Source: Gordonia neofelifaecis NRRL B-59395
GTDB lineage: Bacteria > Actinomycetota > Actinomycetes > Mycobacteriales > Mycobacteriaceae
Reading direction: 5' to 3'
Assembly (NCBI RefSeq): GCF_000192435.1
Contig: NZ_AEUD01000010.1
Span: 62,001 to 126,000 of the forward strand
DNA: 64,000 nt
Made by a program: the position numbers and the translations under genes. Below the pieces are notes generated by a model. The model saw only the letters and a program-made list of their open reading frames with translations, made no database searches and was not told the origin of the DNA. Shown here piece after piece: positions 62,423 through 64,000 of this stretch; positions within the stretch are counted from its first letter, which is position 1; every line of letters starts with the position of its first letter.

Positions 62423-63342
62423 TGGGTGGCGCCACCGCGCGGGTGCCCGCGAAGATCAACCTCCATCTCGGCGTCGGCCCCCTGCGCGACGACGGCTTCC
62501 ACGAGCTCTCCACGCTCTACTGCGCGCTGTCGCTCTTCGACGACGTCACCGTGCGGGCCGACGACGCGCTCTCGGTCACCGTCCGCGGCGAGAGCCGCAG
62601 GCAGGTGCCCGCCGACGCGACCAACCTCGCGGCCCGGGCGGTGGTCGCGCTGGCCCGGCGCGTCGGCGCCGACCCGCATGCGGCGATCACCATCGACAAA
62701 GCCATCCCCGTCGCGGGCGGCATGGCGGGCGGTTCGGCCGATGCGGCGGGTGCGCTGGTCGCCGCCGCTCGGCTCTGGCGCCTGGACATCGCGCGCGACG
62801 ACCTGCTGGAGATCGCGGCCGAGCTCGGCTCCGATGTGCCGTTCTCCGTGGTCGGCGGCGCCGCGCTGGGCACCGGCCGCGGCGAGAAGCTGCTTCCGGT
62901 ACTGCATCGCGGCGACATGCACTGGGTGCTCGCCGTCGCGGGCACCGGGCTCTCGACGCCGGAGGTGTACCGCGAGATCGACCGGCTGCGGGCCCGCGGC
63001 GACGACGACCAGCCCGCGGCCGCCGGAACCACCCGGCCGGACGCGCTGATGCAGGCGCTGGCCTCCGGCGATGTGCATGCGGTGGCGCCTTTGCTTCACA
63101 ATGATCTGCAGCCGGCCGCGCTGTCGCTGCAGCCGCTGCTGCGTCGCACACTTCGCGCCGGACGCGAGGCGGGAGCCCTCGCCGGGATCGTGTCGGGCTC
63201 GGGTCCGACCTGCGCGTTCCTCTGCGCGGACGCGGACGCCGCAGTCGAGGTGGCCGCCGAACTCTCGGGCTCGGGCGTCGCCAAGGCGGTCCGGACCGCG
63301 TCGGGACCGGTGGCCGGAGCCCGCCTGATCGCGGCCAACTGA
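62419..63342 (+). CDS. ispE: 4-(cytidine-5'-diphospho)-2-C-methyl-D-erythritol kinase
   Basis: This 307-residue GHMP kinase carries out the fourth step of the non-mevalonate isoprenoid pathway and is needed for menaquinone and polyprenyl phosphates. Motif 1 is [22 protein letters not shown] with the catalytic Lys and Asn, motif 2 (ATP loop) is [18 protein letters not shown], the catalytic Asp lies in [15 protein letters not shown], and motif 3 is [14 protein letters not shown]. Length matches the family. It is translationally coupled to rsmA by a 4-nt overlap. Confidence 0.94.
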   Translation: MMGGATARVPAKINLHLGVGPLRDDGFHELSTLYCALSLFDDVTVRADDALSVTVRGESRRQVPADATNLAARAVVALARRVGADPHAAITIDKAIPVAGGMAGGSADAAGALVAAARLWRLDIARDDLLEIAAELGSDVPFSVVGGAALGTGRGEKLLPVLHRGDMHWVLAVAGTGLSTPEVYREIDRLRARGDDDQPAAAGTTRPDALMQALASGDVHAVAPLLHNDLQPAALSLQPLLRRTLRAGREAGALAGIVSGSGPTCAFLCADADAAVEVAAELSGSGVAKAVRTASGPVAGARLIAAN

Positions 63343-63375
63343 GCCGGCGACGATCGACCAACGGAAAGAGCGAGA

Positions 63376-64000
63376 ATGTCCCCGCGTACGAACACGTCGC
63401 TGATCAACGCCGAGCGCATCAGCAAGAGCTTCGGCATCAAGCCGCTCCTGGACGAGGTGAGCGTCGGCGTGCACGAGGGCGAACGGATCGGTGTCGTCGG
63501 ACTCAACGGCGGCGGCAAGACCACACTTCTGGAGATCCTCGCCGGGATCGCCGAACCCGACTCGGGGCGCATCTCCCGGGTCGGTGACATCCACGTCGCC
63601 ACGGTGACGCAGGGCGGCGACCTCGATCCGGAGATCACGGTCGCCGACGCGGTGGTCGGCGCGGAGGTCGCCGAGCACGAGTGGGCGGGCGACGCCCGCA
63701 TCCGCGGCATCCTGGCCGGCATCGGCGTCGACGAGATCCTGCACCGCAAGGTCGGTGAGCTCTCGGGCGGGCAGCGCCGTCGCACCGCCCTCGCCGCCGC
63801 ACTGGTCACCGACTCCGACTTGCTGATCCTCGACGAGCCGACCAACCACCTCGATATCGAGGGCGTCTACTGGCTCGCCGAGCACCTGGTGAACCGGCGG
63901 AGCGCGCTGATCGTCGTGACCCACGACCGCTGGTTCCTCGACACCGTCGCCACCCGGACCTGGGAGGTCCACTCCGGTCGCGTGGACGAGTACGAGGGCG
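63376..64000 (+). CDS. ABC-F family ATPase, N-terminal part
   Basis: The frame begins at ATG 63376 behind GGAAAGAG and runs off the right edge after 208 residues. The first nucleotide-binding domain has Walker A GLNGGGKTTLL near 47-57, the signature VGELSGGQRRRTALAAAL, Walker B LLILDEPTNHLDIEGVYWL and the H-loop VVTHDRWFLD. The absence of membrane segments and the EPTNHLD motif place it in ABC-F, soluble ATPases that act on ribosomes. It starts 33 nt after ispE. The second domain and linker are outside the window. Confidence 0.9.
   Translation, partial: MSPRTNTSLINAERISKSFGIKPLLDEVSVGVHEGERIGVVGLNGGGKTTLLEILAGIAEPDSGRISRVGDIHVATVTQGGDLDPEITVADAVVGAEVAEHEWAGDARIRGILAGIGVDEILHRKVGELSGGQRRRTALAAALVTDSDLLILDEPTNHLDIEGVYWLAEHLVNRRSALIVVTHDRWFLDTVATRTWEVHSGRVDEYEG

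Overview
The window is GC-rich (roughly 68%) DNA from a mycolic-acid-bearing actinobacterium of the order Mycobacteriales. Gordonia or a near relative fits best. The evidence is two MspA-type outer-membrane porins, mprAB-pepD-moaB2, rpfB, a protein O-mannosyltransferase, an MmpS-like protein, F420-type luciferase-like enzymes, many GTG starts and many apparently leaderless genes. The order of the conserved genes follows the Mycobacterium tuberculosis segment Rv0959 to Rv1011 as I remember it: rpmF, mprA, mprB, pepD, moaB2, mscL, ruc, 5-formyl-THF ligase, galU, glp/moeA, rimJ, sepX/glpR, pmt, rsmI, pabB, metG, tatD, rpfB, rsmA, ispE. Lineage-specific blocks are spliced into this backbone. I see no phage, insertion sequence, transposase or CRISPR array.

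Layout. 1-3795: end of a VWA protein, a membrane endonuclease/exonuclease/phosphatase-family protein, a mug DNA glycosylase, a DUF1707 protein, an AEC transporter and rpmF. 4028-12899 (insert 1): a choline-to-betaine operon (betT-betB-betA), an SDR, an AurF-like diiron oxygenase and a ferredoxin/FNR fusion (FprB type). 12970-17405: the MprAB envelope-stress system, its protease target pepD, moaB2 and a small conserved gene. 17607-18917: tandem MspA porins. 19103-28705: heme oxygenase under an IdeR-like box, mscL with an unusual tail, a SAF protein, nhaA, ruc under a CIRCE operator, 5-formyl-THF cyclo-ligase, an interrupted galU, and the division cluster glp-rimJ-sepX plus a SPOR-like gene. 28761-44817 (insert 2): a DUF gene, an orphan MmpS, cupin, SDR, LLM oxidoreductase, lytic transglycosylase, tRNA-Ala(CGC), an unannotated 30-residue peptide gene, a nuclease-like lipoprotein, an esterase, a WXG100-like/DUF1023 hydrolase pair, a second FprB/AurF pair (the oxygenase apparently frameshifted), a cation/proton antiporter and a universal stress protein. 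44936-50854: MFS transporter, divergent pmt/rsmI, TDT transporter, pabB, metG. 52474-59230 (insert 3): GH65 phosphorylase plus beta-phosphoglucomutase, a TetR regulator divergent from a D-aminoacylase-type hydrolase, and PhzF. 59227-64000: tatD, rpfB, rsmA, ispE and the start of an ABC-F ATPase.

How the parts work together. Many genes serve the envelope and stress responses: osmoprotection (betTBA, mscL, antiporters), envelope stress (MprAB-PepD), outer-membrane permeability (porins), wall remodelling (two muralytic proteins, both with possible MtrA-type direct repeats upstream), division (Glp/SepX) and protein quality control (Ruc). The most unusual content is the pair of AurF-oxygenase/FprB-reductase modules, the tiny peptide gene at 34056-34148, the broken galU, and a set of very long intergenic hairpins and dispersed palindromic repeats.
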